A stretch of 60,000 bases of DNA from Bolinopsis microptera (GCF_026151205.1 NC_087079.1:374001-434000), one strand, 5' to 3'. Positions 25,701-36,614 are shown, counted from the first letter of the stretch. Notes: generated from the letters alone by a model not told the origin. Translations and numbers: made by a program.

Positions 25701-28700
25701 TTTGTCAATTAATTTCCTACCACCAACCAAGGACGAATCTACATAAAGTGGGTTGAAAAATGAACACCCAAACAATAATCACCTCCTCCTTCTCCTTCTC
25801 CTTCTCCTCCTCATCTTCCTCTTCGTCTGAAGAAGAGTAAAGTGAGTTGAGCAGCTCGTGCTCACTCAAATTGCTCATCATCTTCTTGGTCAGTATCTCT
25901 CTTAACATCCGGCCACTCATCCTGTCCTCTGGTGTTCAAATAAATATGTGAAAATGTACCTCAAAGTATGGATATTGATATCGGCTTAAAATGTAGCAAA
26001 ACATCTATCATCCTCGCAACAAGATGATTTTCAGAAGACCACTTCCAAAAGAAATGGCAAACTAAGACAAATAACGACAAGAAATGACAACGTAAGACAA
26101 AAAATGGAAATTAAAACAAGAAACGACAAACTAAGACAAGAAAAAATAACGTAAGACAGGAAACAATAACGTAAAACAAGAAACAATAACGTAAGACAAG
26201 AAACGATTTAAACGAAAAACAAGAAACAATAACGTAAAACAAGATACAATAACGTAAGACAAGAAATGACAAACTAAGACAAGAAACAATAACGTAAGAC
26301 AAGAAACAATAACGTAAAACAAGAAACAATAACGTAAGACAAGAAACGACAAACTAATACAAGAAACAATAACATAGAACAAGAAACAATAACGTAAAAC
26401 AAGAAACAATAACGTAAAACAAGATACAATAACGTAAAACAAGAAGCAATAACGTAAGAAAAGAAGCAATAACGTAAGAAAAGAAGGTAAGGAATGACAA
26501 CGTAAGCAAAGTGACGGATGTTCTCCCAAACGTTCAATTAGCACTGCATCGTTAGCAGGATCTTCTTTATTAACATCTCTGTTAAGTTATGTGAGCCGAC
26601 CATCGCAGGAATAACGTGGTATAACATGCTGCTATATCCTCCGGTATTGGATTGCAAAATCCCATAATTTCCCACAACAGCAAAGATTACCAACTATATG
26701 GGATATTGAGAGCATGTCACTCTGTTATGATGTTCTAATGTTGCAAACTCCCCGCTCTCAACAGCTCTGTAAGGTTTCTGCCAGGTACTTGTGAAGCAAC
26801 CTGACAGACTGACGTATACTCCACAATATTAAGAAGCTTGAGAAACTAATAATACGCCCTGCATTCTTACTCGGGGATAACGTTTCGAGTTTAGTTTAGA
26901 AGATTAGTGAGAGAACAAGGTGACAACTGATATTATAGCCCTGTAGGCCTGTATGTGACATACAAAGACACGCGTCTAGTCAATATACTCACCAGTTATT
27001 ATGCAGACGTAATTGTGTACTAATTTTAAGAATAAATACTAAATAGTGAAGCCATGTACTCGTACAGTGCAGTACAGGGCGGGATTTGGGTTCCAAAGGA
27101 GACTGAAAACCGGTCCGTTTTGACAACGTCTTGACATTTTGATATTTAGTGTAACTTCTAGAGGAGTCTTAAAGTGCCTCAATACAGAGGGGGGGGGGGG
27201 GCGGGGGGTCGAGGGGGTGGCCGGGGTGGTCGAGGGGAGGGGGGTCGAGGGGGGGGGGGGGGGTGGGTACGGTCAGGCTCTACAATTTCCATCACACAGA
27301 ACATTTTTATTTTGCATGTCTTTCTTGGTTTTGAAGCGGAAAGATTAATATAATTCGCTATGATACTAGTTATTGAAACCTCTCGCATTTTAAATGCTCT
27401 GGAGGATAAATAAACAAGAACAGTAAACCTACGTCAGATGGCTCACAACCAGAATTATGCATTTTCAAAGCGACGAATACAAACCTTCAAAATATTTAAT
27501 ACGGTAGTATAATCGAATTCAATGCAAAATTTATTTTTATACTTTATTATATTCACAAAATAACTTTCCACTTAGACCCCTTCAAACAAGTCCCCTCAAC
27601 GTTCAATAAAACAATGGACGTAAAATGTTGGTATGAAAAACATAAACTACGTACAATTTGGTACATCACTCGTTGATAGTGACGAGCAACAAAACTTTTA
27701 TTGTTTACTACAGGGTACGCTTCACGCTTGCCAGGGCCTCAATAATAACGCATTACAACATACAAGAGCAGACAGTTTACTACAGGGTGCACTTGCCAGG
27801 GCCTCATTAATAACGCATTACAACATACAAGAGCAGACTGTTTACTACAGGGTACGCTTGCCAGGGCCTCAATGATAACGCATTACAACATACAAGAGCA
27901 GACTGTTTACTACAGGGTACGCTTGCCAGGGCCTCAATGATAACGCATTACAACATACAAGAGCAGACTGTTTACTACAGGGTACGCTTGCCAGGGCCTC
28001 AATAATAATGCATTATAATATACAAGAGCAGACTGTTTACTACAGGGTACGCTTGCCAGGGCCTCAATAATAACGCAATGCAACATACAAGAGCAGACTG
28101 TTTACTACAGGGTACGCTTGCTAGGGCCTCAATAATAACGCATTACAACATACAAGAGCAGACAGTTTACTACAGGGTACGCTTGCCAGGGCCTCAATAA
28201 TAACGCATTACAACATACAAGAGCAGACTGTTTACTACAGGGTACGCTTGCCAGGGCCTCAATGATACCGCATTACAACTACAAGAGCAGACTGTTTACT
28301 ACAGGGTACGCTTGCCAGGGCCTCAATGATAACGCATTACAACATACAAGAGCAGACTGTTTACTACAGGGTACGCTTGCCAGGGCCTCAATAATAATGC
28401 ATTATAATATACAAGCGCAGACAGTTTACTACAGGGTACGCTTGCCAGGGCCTCAATAATAACGCATTACAACATACAAGAGCAGACAGTTTACTACAAT
28501 ACAGGGTACGCTTGCCAGGGCCTCAATAATAACGCATTACAACATACAAGAGCAGACTGTTTACTACAATACAGGGTACGCTTGCCAGGGCCTCAATAAT
28601 AACGCATTACAACATACAAGAGCAGACTGTTTACTACAGGGTACGCTTGCCAGGGCCTCAATGATAACGCATTACAACATACAAGAGCAGACTGTTTACT

Positions 28701-31530
28701 ACAGGGTACGCTTGCCAGGGCCTCAATGATAACGCATTACAACATACAAGAGCAGACTGTTTACTACAGGGTACGCTTGCCAGGGCCTCAATAATAACGC
28801 ATTACAACATACAAGAGCAGACTGTTTACTACAATACAGGGTATAATGACACTAAATTACGTAATGCTACATCACGTGATGTTCACTTCAAGCCATATAA
28901 CGTTATTATACCAAGATGGCATGAGCAGTCGTAGCTTGGAGTGCCGTTTGAAGGCTGGATTAATCTAAATTTTCTGATGTCATGAATAAACACTCTCCAG
29001 CTATTTTATTGTTCACTAATAAAGGTCAATTACACCGTGGTATACAGGTTAGTGATACATAATAATTATCATTATTTGGTGAAGACGTCGAAACATTCTG
29101 TAAGTATTGAACTATTGAAGATGATGTAATACTCAATACTCATTTAGTTTTAAGATATTTAACAGTATAATATGTAAGTTAAAGTATGTGACTAGAATAG
29201 AGTAGGAGCTATTCTTTACATATCAGTAAAATATATAGCAGTCTTCAAACTTAAGTAGAGGCCATACTAAGCTACCCAATTAATTAAGTAATAATTAATG
29301 GACAAGTTGACTGAACTTCCTATTTTGATCTGACAGGTACCACAAAGGTCATTTTATCAGCTTTCAGAAAGGAAAGATTACACTGCACAGAGCGAGGATA
29401 CGTAATGCGGAAAGAAAGGAACGCAAGAAAGGAACGCTAGCTAGAGGGAGAGTCTCCAAAACGCGTAGAAAAGTACAATTAGCTACTTCCCCTGTATTTT
29501 TAGTGTGTCCTGAGAGACGCAGAACGGGATATTCAATAATATTGAGATACTACCAGGCCACGTAACGACACTTTTAAATAATTTCTATAGTTACACTAAA
29601 TTTTAATCGTCTAATAACAATAATAAATTATATTGATTAATTATAGCAAACTAAGAATATAAACGAATACAACATCTTTGGAAAAAAGGCAGCATCGCGG
29701 AAGTTTCTAATTCTTCGGAAGATGAGTTTAAAAATGTGAAAATACATCCTCATTTCTGTGTTTGGCAGGAGGTATGAGGTATTTAGAGATAATCTCACTA
29801 CGTACCTTGTGGTATGTGGCGCTCATTGCTAGTACTTGTTTACTAGCCGGTAACTGGGATGCCAGGCATTTCACTTGAGTGTAGAAACTATCGTCAACTA
29901 GCTTATCTGCTTCGTCTAGCACCAGCGTCCTGAGGCAACATCGTGTCAGTTGGTCCGTCCGTTCGTTGGTCCGTTTGCGCCGTGCATACAACATACATGA
30001 ATACCTGCTTGAGTGCGGACACGAGTCTGTTCGTTTGTCCATTTTTTCGTTAGTCTTGTTTTGTTAAATTTAAATACGCCGTGAGTCAACCTATCAGAAG
30101 ACGTTTGAACATATAGTTCATGAGATTCTCAAACCTACTATCATAATCCTGATTTACATTGGTAATGTGCCAATAACCCTGGTTACAAATTAGATGCAAT
30201 ACAATGCTTGTAGTTGTCACACTAAAATACCTATACTTTAGCGCTATAAGGTTTTAGAGTTTACTGTTCAGTTATTATTTACAACTGTACCCGTCTTTTA
30301 GTCTTCAGTACAGAACTTAAGATTTAAACAGGTGACCTTATCACTATGTTAAGGTTTACTAACTCCACATTTCGCAATGACATAACTTCTTAATAGCTTA
30401 TAAAATCACAACGATTAACGATATAGGTAGCAATTACAAAGCAGCTGGGAGCATGAGCTGTTGCATTCCGTCATCCCAAACACACGTGTACGCGCGGTAT
30501 GCAGTCCAGTAACTCTAATACCTGAGTAAGTAGCTGACTCTACACAGCACAATATATTATTAACCAGGTATGTAATGTTAACTAACCTGACACACTCTGT
30601 ATCCAGCACACCATCTTCTATTAGATGTAGCAACCTCCCGGGGGTGCCTATTACAATGTGAGCTCCTAACACTGACTCCTGAACAGAACCAGGGTGAGGA
30701 GGAGGGAGGGGGAGGAAGGAGAAGAAAGGGGGGGGGGGGGGGGAGAGAGAGGAGGGGAAATACTTGATAATTTCTCAATTAACGAAAAGTAAAGTAGAGG
30801 TAAAGTTTAAGGGTTTTCATGAAAACTAACCTTATCTTCATTGACATCAGTTCCCCCAATAACAAGAGAACACTTGAGATGATTAATGTCACAAGATAGG
30901 ACTGACAAGACGGTTCGTATCTGTGCTGCTATCTCTCTAGTGGGAGCAACAACTACACACTGACACTGGGAGAGGCACTGTTACTTCACACAGTCAAACA
31001 ATCTAGTAATTATAATATAGTAATAAGTAATTAATTAATTATAACTTATTATTATTAAGTAGTCAGCCCGAACGTTGCATCCCCCGCCTGAACAAATACA
31101 AACCTTTTGAACTTTGATATTCATAGCCTCCAGTATAATAACTCCAAAGACGCAGGTTTTGCCTGTCCCAGATTTAGCCTGAGCAATGAGATCCAGTCCA
31201 ATGCGCCCGATTGGAATAGCTTTCAACTGTATCGGTGAGGGGCGCTCAAAACCTATACAACAAAATCATTATTACCGATATTTAGTTGGTAATTAGTCAT
31301 ATCACAAAGTACTGTATTAATAGCACAGAGAGTGATGGCGTTACTCTCAGTGATTTCAGACATCATGACTTATTTGTGGTAAAAAAGAGCTAACCTGAGT
31401 TCTTGAGACCATTGAGAACTGCAGGGGAGAGATGCAGGGCAGAGAAATCAACATTCTCTTCGGTGAAAACATCGTTAGTCCTCTTGACCGCGTCGATTTT
31501 GTGCGCTATTGGCTGAACGTAACGCGGCAT
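4776..31530 (-). CDS. DDX20: DDX20/Gemin3 DEAD-box RNA helicase, 13 coding exons
   Basis: Coding exons in transcript order: 31530-31395, 31252-31104, 30959-30831, 30678-30587, 29929-29806, 14478-14327, 14023-13909, 13047-12983, 12853-12720, 8909-8812, 7375-7046, 6892-6775, 6304-4776. All introns are GT-AG and all phases agree, giving 1056 codons (human DDX20 is 824). Motifs: Q motif FERPSPIQ (47-54), Walker A AKSGTGKT (71-78), PTREIA, TPGR, DEAD (174-177), SAT (205-207), [10 protein letters not shown] (327-336), and HRAGRAGRFG (363-372), with Ala for the usual Ile in motif VI. The start [18 protein letters not shown] and the [13 protein letters not shown]-type Walker region are typical of DDX20, a subunit of the SMN complex in snRNP assembly. 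The long C-terminus is Ser/Pro-rich, carries CGPQPx repeats (about 888-963) and ends in AWEKAWEK. An in-frame TGA precedes the ATG, which supports this start. Confidence 0.95.
5060..5288 (-). repeat. Coding 18-bp minisatellite (Cys-Gly-Pro hexapeptides) in DDX20
   Basis: About a dozen 18-bp units encode CGPQPx, CGPPPx and CGPQSx hexapeptides in the last DDX20 exon, followed by a [12 protein letters not shown] segment. The unit length is a multiple of three, so the frame survives. The other strand and frame also read open for that reason. Confidence 0.9.
7411..7972. repeat. Minisatellite of AGAGACACACACT-type units in a DDX20 intron
   Basis: Short units of about 13 bp (agagacacacact, agaaacacacaca, and ctaaagcact spacers) repeat about 40 times. 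They lie in the intron between DDX20 exons 10 and 11. They grow in higher-order blocks, since 'taaagcactagag' recurs at intervals. Confidence 0.9.
9020..11626. repeat. 21-bp minisatellite, about 124 copies, DDX20 intron between exons 9 and 10
   Basis: The unit GTGTAACACACCTAATAAGG plus A (21 bp) repeats with few variants (ctaat/ccaat, aagga/aagaa). Because 21 is divisible by three and units lack stops in some frames, long ORFs appear on both strands, but they are artefacts of the periodicity. Several neighbouring units alternate ccaat and ctaat, which shows two-unit higher-order duplication around 9930-10260. Confidence 0.95.
11940..12734 (-). repeat. 31-bp minisatellite spanning the exon 9 splice donor of DDX20
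   Basis: About 25 units of 31 bp. On the coding (minus) strand each reads CTTCACATAGCTG then GTAAGTAAGG or GTGAGTAAGG. The copy at 12720-12734 is the true end of exon 9 (CTTCACAGAGCTG, coding LHRA plus one base), so the repeat includes exon sequence and copies the 5' splice site in every unit. Inverted arms (GGTAAGT...ACTTACC) inside the unit could form hairpins. Confidence 0.92.
13141..13567. repeat. GC-rich CCGGCC repeat element in a DDX20 intron
   Basis: Blocks of CCCCGGCCCCGGCC flank an AT-rich centre (13141-13220 and 13455-13567), with GGCCGGGAATT/AATTCCCGGCC words in both orientations. It looks like a degenerate inverted-repeat element. It lies in the intron between exons 7 and 8 and has no ORF. 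Confidence 0.6.
13660..13790. repeat. 19-bp minisatellite in a DDX20 intron
   Basis: The unit GACACTGGTGTGACACTGT (19 bp) repeats about six or seven times in the intron between exons 7 and 8, about 120 bp from the exon 7 donor. It has no coding meaning. Confidence 0.85.
14564..14851. mobile_element. hAT-like MITE in DDX20 intron 5
   Basis: The element begins CAGAAACGTGCACC and ends GGTGCACATCTCTG, imperfect inverted termini of hAT style. It is flanked by perfect 8-bp duplications ATCACGAG at 14556-14563 and 14852-14859. The 288-bp body has no transposase. It sits about 85 bp from the acceptor of DDX20 exon 6. Confidence 0.85.
14860..15867. other. DDX20 intron 5, unique AT-rich DNA
   Basis: I see no exon, RNA gene or repeat of note between the hAT-like MITE and the 62-bp array. 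Confidence 0.5.
15868..23435. repeat. 62-bp satellite-like array, about 122 copies, in DDX20 intron 5
   Basis: The unit starts GTAGGAGTAACTTGATACAC and is 62 bp long. The 7.57-kb array is almost perfectly uniform. Rare variants include gtaggGgta at several units and a double variant (gtAaaaataag with acCccacg) found at 22651 and again at 23333, exactly 11 units apart. Stops occur in the unit, so it is not coding. It makes up half of the 15.3-kb intron between DDX20 exons 5 and 6. Confidence 0.96.
23436..25780. other. DDX20 intron 5, unique AT-rich DNA
   Basis: No convincing gene, RNA gene or tandem repeat was seen in this stretch. Confidence 0.5.
25783..25920 (-). CDS. Possible orphan first coding exon inside DDX20 intron 5
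   Basis: On the minus strand an acceptor-like CACCAGAGGACAG is followed one base later by an ATG with A at -3. The 46-residue reading (start [13 protein letters not shown], then a Ser/Asp/Glu stretch and a Lys-Glu run) ends at a good donor, AAGGAG|GTGATT, at 25782. The composition looks like a real exon, but I found no partner exon. Its start phase does not fit splicing between DDX20 exons 5 and 6. It may belong to a nested gene or be an alternative promoter exon. Confidence 0.3.
26040..26490. repeat. 20-bp AT-rich minisatellite in DDX20 intron 5
   Basis: Units of about 20 bp (CAAGAAACAATAACGTAAAA and variants) repeat some 20 times with decay towards both edges. Open frames on the minus strand here are Leu/Cys/Phe-rich artefacts of the repeat. 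Confidence 0.88.
27190..27268. repeat. G-rich tract in DDX20 intron 5
   Basis: Runs of G separated by tcga or tgg over about 80 bp, with quadruplex-forming potential on the plus strand. In the DDX20 transcript it is C-rich. Confidence 0.85.
27708..28845. repeat. 65-bp minisatellite, about 17 copies, DDX20 intron 5
   Basis: Units of 65 bp contain GGTACGCTTGCCAGGGCCTC and CATTACAACATACAAGAGC. Variants are aatAata/aatGata, cagactg/cagacag and an extra 'aatac' before the 'aggg' in some late units. They form blocks, which shows stepwise block duplication. Not coding. Confidence 0.93.
28846..29805. other. DDX20 intron 5, start-proximal part
   Basis: AT-rich DNA with no exon beyond DDX20 exon 5 (29929-29806). 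No tandem repeat of note. Confidence 0.5.
30728..30742. repeat. Poly-G / poly-C tract next to DDX20 exon 4
   Basis: A run of about 15 G (C in the transcript) flanked by purine-rich GGAGGGAGG and GAGAGAGAGG. It lies about 50 bp before the exon 4 acceptor and probably acts as a pyrimidine-rich stretch on the transcribed strand. Confidence 0.6.
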
Positions 31531-32824
31531 CTCTCACACCATCAGAGCTAATAAAGTTAGAAATTTATAATGTAAAGAGTGTGGGAAACTTAGAACTTTA
31601 TTTTCCTAAGAAGATTGAAACATGAATATCATTACAATGACAACACATTAGGCCAAGGCAAGATCAGTTTATAAAACCGTTACTGTTCTAATAACAACTT
31701 ACAATGATAAGACATGCCTGACAGAATGACCAGTTTTAAGAGAGATCGCAAAACCTCCCACTCAATTACCAGCTGTTTTGGAGCCAGCCAATAGCTCGGA
31801 CTTACATTTCCCTTTAATACCTTAGTTTCTAAACTTTCGACATATCTTTCCCACTTCGGCATTTAAAGATCTAACATCGTTGTCATTTTTAAAAACTATT
31901 GCTTGCTAAGCATCTGAGCTAAAACGTCAACAGGCAATGGTTAAATACGTTCTAAACATGTTCCACAGTGGTTACTGCGAATACTGTAAGTCGGTAATGG
32001 TGTTTCAATTGGACAGCTAGCTAGACAGATAGATAAGGTCAGAGCTGGCAGTTCAGCTGTTCATTTCATTAACTAGTTCATCCTGGCAAGTACAGGCTGG
32101 GAAATGGTGAGCTCACCTAATAGCATTCCCATTACATGCCCAAAACCTACAGTTCCCTGAATAATTAGGTTCCATGAACCCATTATGTTCATAACCATTT
32201 TGATCTTTTCAGTTCAAAAGTCTCAGACCAAAGGCCAGGATCCCAAGGTTAGGTATTCACACTGTAATAAGTGTTTAAAAGTTGCCAAACCATTGCCTAA
32301 TCACGAGAATTAGCAATGTGCGGAGCTGGGAAATTATGGTCGGATCAGTGACATAGGGGATAATGAGTACCACGTGCTAGACACGTGCTAGACACGTGGT
32401 GTGTCACGTGCTAAAGGCACAACCGTGAGATGGAGAGTTGCAACAAAAACCGTAACAGAGATTATCTTCTTATCTTTGCTACCTCTCATTCCTGTTTTTG
32501 TACAGCCGAATGTTTTATTGGGTTCTGTTTTGCAGGATATTTAACAGGTGGGTGTTTCCTTGTACTAAGGTTCAGCAGTGAAGTGATTTACTTAATTGTA
32601 GGAGGTTGTTAGTGCCTCCCAGCAGATGATGATTGCTCATTATCTTACATTTAGATAACACTCAGATCAACTCTCATATCGCCATTATTATATACGTGTA
32701 TTTCCCATCTCTCTGGTGGATTGTGTTTTTGATTATGTGATTGTGCAATGTGCAATGTTTGCCACCAACTATTTGGAGAAACCAACCGTTCTTTCAGTCT
32801 TCCCCTCGCCTCCCTCGGCTGCAG
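31531..32824. promoter_or_regulatory. Head-to-head intergenic region between DDX20 and the GPCR
   Basis: DDX20 starts leftwards at 31530 and the GPCR is transcribed rightwards, so promoters of both should lie here. On the minus strand an acceptor-like TTCTAACTTTATTAG ends about 18 bases before the DDX20 ATG, suggesting a 5' UTR intron. On the plus strand a strong acceptor ends at 32824. A minus-strand 60-codon ORF (31862-31680, starting MPKWERYVES) has an internal GTAAGT and may be an upstream exon or noise. Confidence 0.55.
32371..32410. promoter_or_regulatory. Cluster of four CACGTG E-boxes
   Basis: CACGTG occurs at 32371, 32382, 32393 and 32405, with spacings of 11, 11 and 12 bp, about one helical turn. 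This is the class of site bound by bHLH and bHLH-Zip factors such as Myc/Max, USF or CLOCK. It lies about 840 bp from the DDX20 ATG and 450 bp from the GPCR ATG. No other stretch in the window is as dense. Confidence 0.7.
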
Positions 32825-32826
32825 TG

Positions 32827-35800
32827 ATGAACATTTCAACAACTGAAGCGGAGACGTATATAGGGTTGGACCCCTACCATAATGACAGTGCACTCTTTAC
32901 AAAGTGCAGAGACCTGAGGTGGAGGCACTCAGCGGACATGATGGTCGGGGTATTCTACCTGGTCATCTCTATTGTGGGCATCAGTGAGAACTTATACGTC
33001 TTCTATCAGATGGTACAGACTGTGAAGTTCCGCATAAATCAGGTGAGAACTTGTTTATCAGTTAATTTGTTTATTAGTTAATTTGTTTATTAGTTAAGAT
33101 TATGATTCATTACGGAGTTTATATATTAAAGGATTATCATCCTTCAGTTCGATTAGAGTATTGTAATAAGCCGAGTAAAGTATTTAACTCAAAAAGTTTT
33201 TCATCAAATCCGAATAGAAAACCCCTCTCGATATATTGGTTTGTAACTTTGATTAAACTTTTTGATCGTACTAAAAAAATACGTTATTTTCAGGCCAGAT
33301 GCTCTTTCTTCATATTCGTTGGCAACCTGGCAATCGGAGACATCCTTATATTGACACTGCCAATATGGTTTACGATACACGGTCTTTTCAACGACAGAAC
33401 TATTACAAAAGAACCTGGAGATGCGTTAATAGGTATGTTATAGGAGAGGAGGAGGGGGTCCAATATAAGAGGAGAGGCGGGGTTCAATATCTCTATTAAT
33501 ATCTTTATCAATGTCTGTGGTCAAGGTCTTAGGCTTAAACTCTTAGAATTTAGAAAGTTGGAAGATAATGAATTCATAAGTAATGCATCTATGCATCGCC
33601 TTACTTCATCCCATAAGCTATTTATCCCTCTTCGGAACTCCATTTCATTAGTCAAATCTACCATTTTTCAGTGATGACAGTATTTATACACAGCTGCTGT
33701 GCACGCAGTTCCATCATATTCGTCATGTTCATAGCAGTGTTCAGGGTTATATCTGTGAAATACCCTCTTCACATTAGCAAGGTTAGTATATCTTAACTAG
33801 CAAGGTTAGTATATCTTAACTAACATCGTAAGTAAAATAAAGAATAAACCTTGAGTTAGACTAAGAAAGATAAAGAGCCTATTTTATTTGGTTTGATTAA
33901 AAAATACAACCTTGTTCAGGTAGAATGATGTTCCATTTAAATACTTAATTTCCTAATAATAATTTATTCATTAAATAACTGACACTATTAATAAATCTCC
34001 ACAGGTATTTTCGATAGTAAGATCGATTATAGTGGCGTTCTTATCTTGGGTGCTTGTCGTGGTCTTGTCTATCTATTCTTTTGACGGAACTACCAAAAAT
34101 GCTCTTTACAGTCGATCATCTGCTCTTTGCATGGTATAGTTAATATACCATATAAGTACTGATTTCAACGATATATTTTTCATCATGAACATTGAATAAA
34201 ACACTAGGAATAGCCAGAATTATATATACATTAAATTGTTCTCATTCATTACATTTCCTTAATATATAAACCGTAACAGGTTATGTTAAGAGAGAAAGAT
34301 AATGAGTCTATGTCCGTAGCAGGACAGATTTTAGCGCCCTTCTTAGTTCCCGGTATATTGACTTTCCTGGCTTTAATCTATTTGCTTATTTTCCTTTTGA
34401 GGGTGTATAACAGAAAGATGACAAAACTAAGAAACAACGATTCATCATACAGGTGTTCTGTTCAATCAAATAATACGTTTGAACTTTAATTTAATTTTAA
34501 ATCATGATATAACTAACGAAATTATAAGGATATTAAATATTATTTTAAAAGAATACTAGAACATGATAATAGTAGTCATGAAGTAACATGATTCTCTAAG
34601 ACCAGCAAGAGAGCGGGATTCCTTGATAATGACAGTGAAACTGACAGTTTGCTTTGTGGCCTTCTATACTCCATGGTACATTGATGGAATACTGGAGTTC
34701 AACAACACTTCAAGTGACCGAGCACAGAAGACCACCATGTTTAAAATCCACAACACTCTTACCTACACAACTTGTTTTGGCGGGTAAACACTTTACATTT
34801 CAATTAACTCTGTACATTTTAAATGGAGTTTTAGATAATGGATCATGAAGAACAAATAGTTCTAGCATCCAGGCATTACACAAATTATACTTTATCACAT
34901 AGTCAACATGTGTCTTGTTCTCAGGTATTTTTGGCACAATCTATGTCTGGGAGGGTTTTTATTCATTGGATCAGCAGCGAATCCGTTTCTTTACGGAAGG
35001 ACACTAGTTCACACATCGCAGCAGCTAGTTCATCGTGGTCTGGTGCAAACACTGTACACAGTTGTTACAGTGCACTACAGAGTGAGCAATGAATTATTAT
35101 ATCATTCTATTTATTATCCTTCTCAATAAGTAATATTCTTTATCTTTTAAATCTTAAGAATAATTTTGTTGATAACCAACTTTATTTTCAGTCTTTTCCT
35201 ATTTGCAATTATTATTCATTATGGGAGGATCATCCTACTTATCCTTGCATTTTAAAACTTTGTAATAATAAATAATATTTATCATATTTTAATAATAATA
35301 TAATGATGATTTAATCACATTTTAGAGGTTGAGAGGAGTGGTTGAAGATGAAGATGATCTTGAACAACAAGGTGTGGAAGTTATATCATCTGCCAATAAC
35401 AGCCAGATCATGCTGCAGCAAAGATCAAAATGTATGTAGTTAGAATCAGTTTTACACTCCAATTTCAAGAAAACCTATCAAAAATCTAGTAACATATCAA
35501 TATGTTCAAAAGGTAACCGAAACTTAGCATTTTATATTGTCAATTGGATAATAAATATAACCACTCTGTGGATCGAACAGTAATGCAAACTTTCTCAGCT
35601 CAACGGCACCACCCGCAGCACCATACGCAGCACCATGCACAGCACCTCCCGCAGCACCACCCACAGCCCTACCCACAGCCCTACCCACAACACCACCCAC
35701 AACAGGCCTATTCTGAAAAAGACAGCACTGAGTCCCAAGAGCTCAGCAAGCACTCACTCCTTAGTGACCATCAGTCAGGATCCACGGCCCAACTGGTAGC

Positions 35801-35939
35801 AAAGTCAGAAACAAAGAAGAAGGAGCTCTCAAGGCGGTCATTAAAATCATCAGCTCATCGGGTGGAACACAGAGAACGAACTGACAAAACAACTAAGGTA
35901 CGGGTTAAATACAGCAGCACGCGAGAGAAACGGGTTTAA
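32827..35939 (+). CDS. Class A (rhodopsin-like) GPCR, nine coding exons
   Basis: Coding exons: 32827-33042, 33294-33432, 33672-33781, 34005-34133, 34280-34452, 34610-34783, 34925-35081, 35326-35431, 35581-35939. The phases agree and give 520 codons. The ATG at 32827 follows a strong acceptor ending in ggctgcag. Seven membrane segments are readable: TM1 with Asn55, TM2 NLAIGD with Asp88, TM3 around residues 120-145, TM4 with Trp170, TM5 with Pro222, TM6 FYTPWYI with Pro277 and TM7 ending NPFLY (333-337). N-glycosylation sites NIS and NDS lie near the N-terminus. Oddities: the DRY site reads FRV (142-144), no Cys lies at the usual top of TM3 although extracellular loop 2 has Cys197, and the tail contains a His/Gln/Pro-rich run. 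The ligand is unknown; TM2 looks most like peptide receptors. The last two junctions are the least certain. Confidence 0.87.
33776..33821 (+). repeat. 23-bp tandem duplication spanning a GPCR splice donor
   Basis: AGCAAGGTTAGTATATCTTA plus ACT is present twice in a row. Each copy has AGCAAG|GTTAGT, the 5' splice site at the end of the third coding exon. Use of the second copy would add 23 nt and hit a TAA at once. Confidence 0.9.
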
Positions 35940-36614
35940 GATAGTTTACTCTTTGAACTAATTCCCCTTAGACAATCTTGGGTCCTATTGTTATGATTTG
36001 AAGGACTATTATCAGAATATGAATATAACATGGTTGAGGGTTTGAGTTTCAAAGATCAAACAATGCTGTAACCCCTCAAGAAGTAATATGTTCAGTCAAG
36101 ACATGATAAGTATCTGTACAGACAGAAATTAAAATCTTCAAATTGCATGTGTGGGAAGACTTATTGACTATTTGATAATTTCTTTATTTCATGTAGGTAT
36201 TTCCTTTTTATTCGTGGTTTTTTTAGTGACTTTATGTATCATTCTGTAACATGCTGTACAAGGAGATTAGAACCATAATTAATTTTGGCAGGTATTTTTT
36301 TGAGACTTAATTTATCAATTTTGTTTTAAAATTGTTTGTTAAATAAAATTGTACTTATGTTACTAAAAATTACAAATATTTATTCATATCTATAAAACTA
36401 AATGAATACAAAATATACTGTGTTTCCAGCAGTAGCGTAACAATGCCTTTCCAGTTTGAGGTTTCATCTTTTATTAGATTTATTAATTTGTGATTTCCAT
36501 CTGGATGTCAATGCAATAACAAAAAATATTCAACACTTACAAGGCAGTGAGAAACCTGAGGGAACCAAACTGATCCTGCACTGCCCCCAGAGAGATCAGA
36601 TCATGACATTTAAT
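35940..36614. other. GPCR 3' UTR and intergenic DNA
   Basis: AT-rich sequence with no convincing ORF before the MITE at 36615. Confidence 0.5.
36342..36347 (+). terminator. AATAAA polyadenylation signal, likely for the GPCR
   Basis: AATAAA follows the GPCR stop by about 400 bp in AT-rich DNA, with no other canonical signal noticed between them. Use is inferred from position. Confidence 0.45.

Noticed and set aside
26111-26544. Minus-strand Leu/Cys/Phe-rich ORFs resembling membrane proteins
   Set aside because: They come from the 20-bp AT-rich minisatellite and change content unit by unit.
27139-27388. Gly-rich and Pro-rich ORFs
   Set aside because: They are translations of the G-rich tract in a DDX20 intron.
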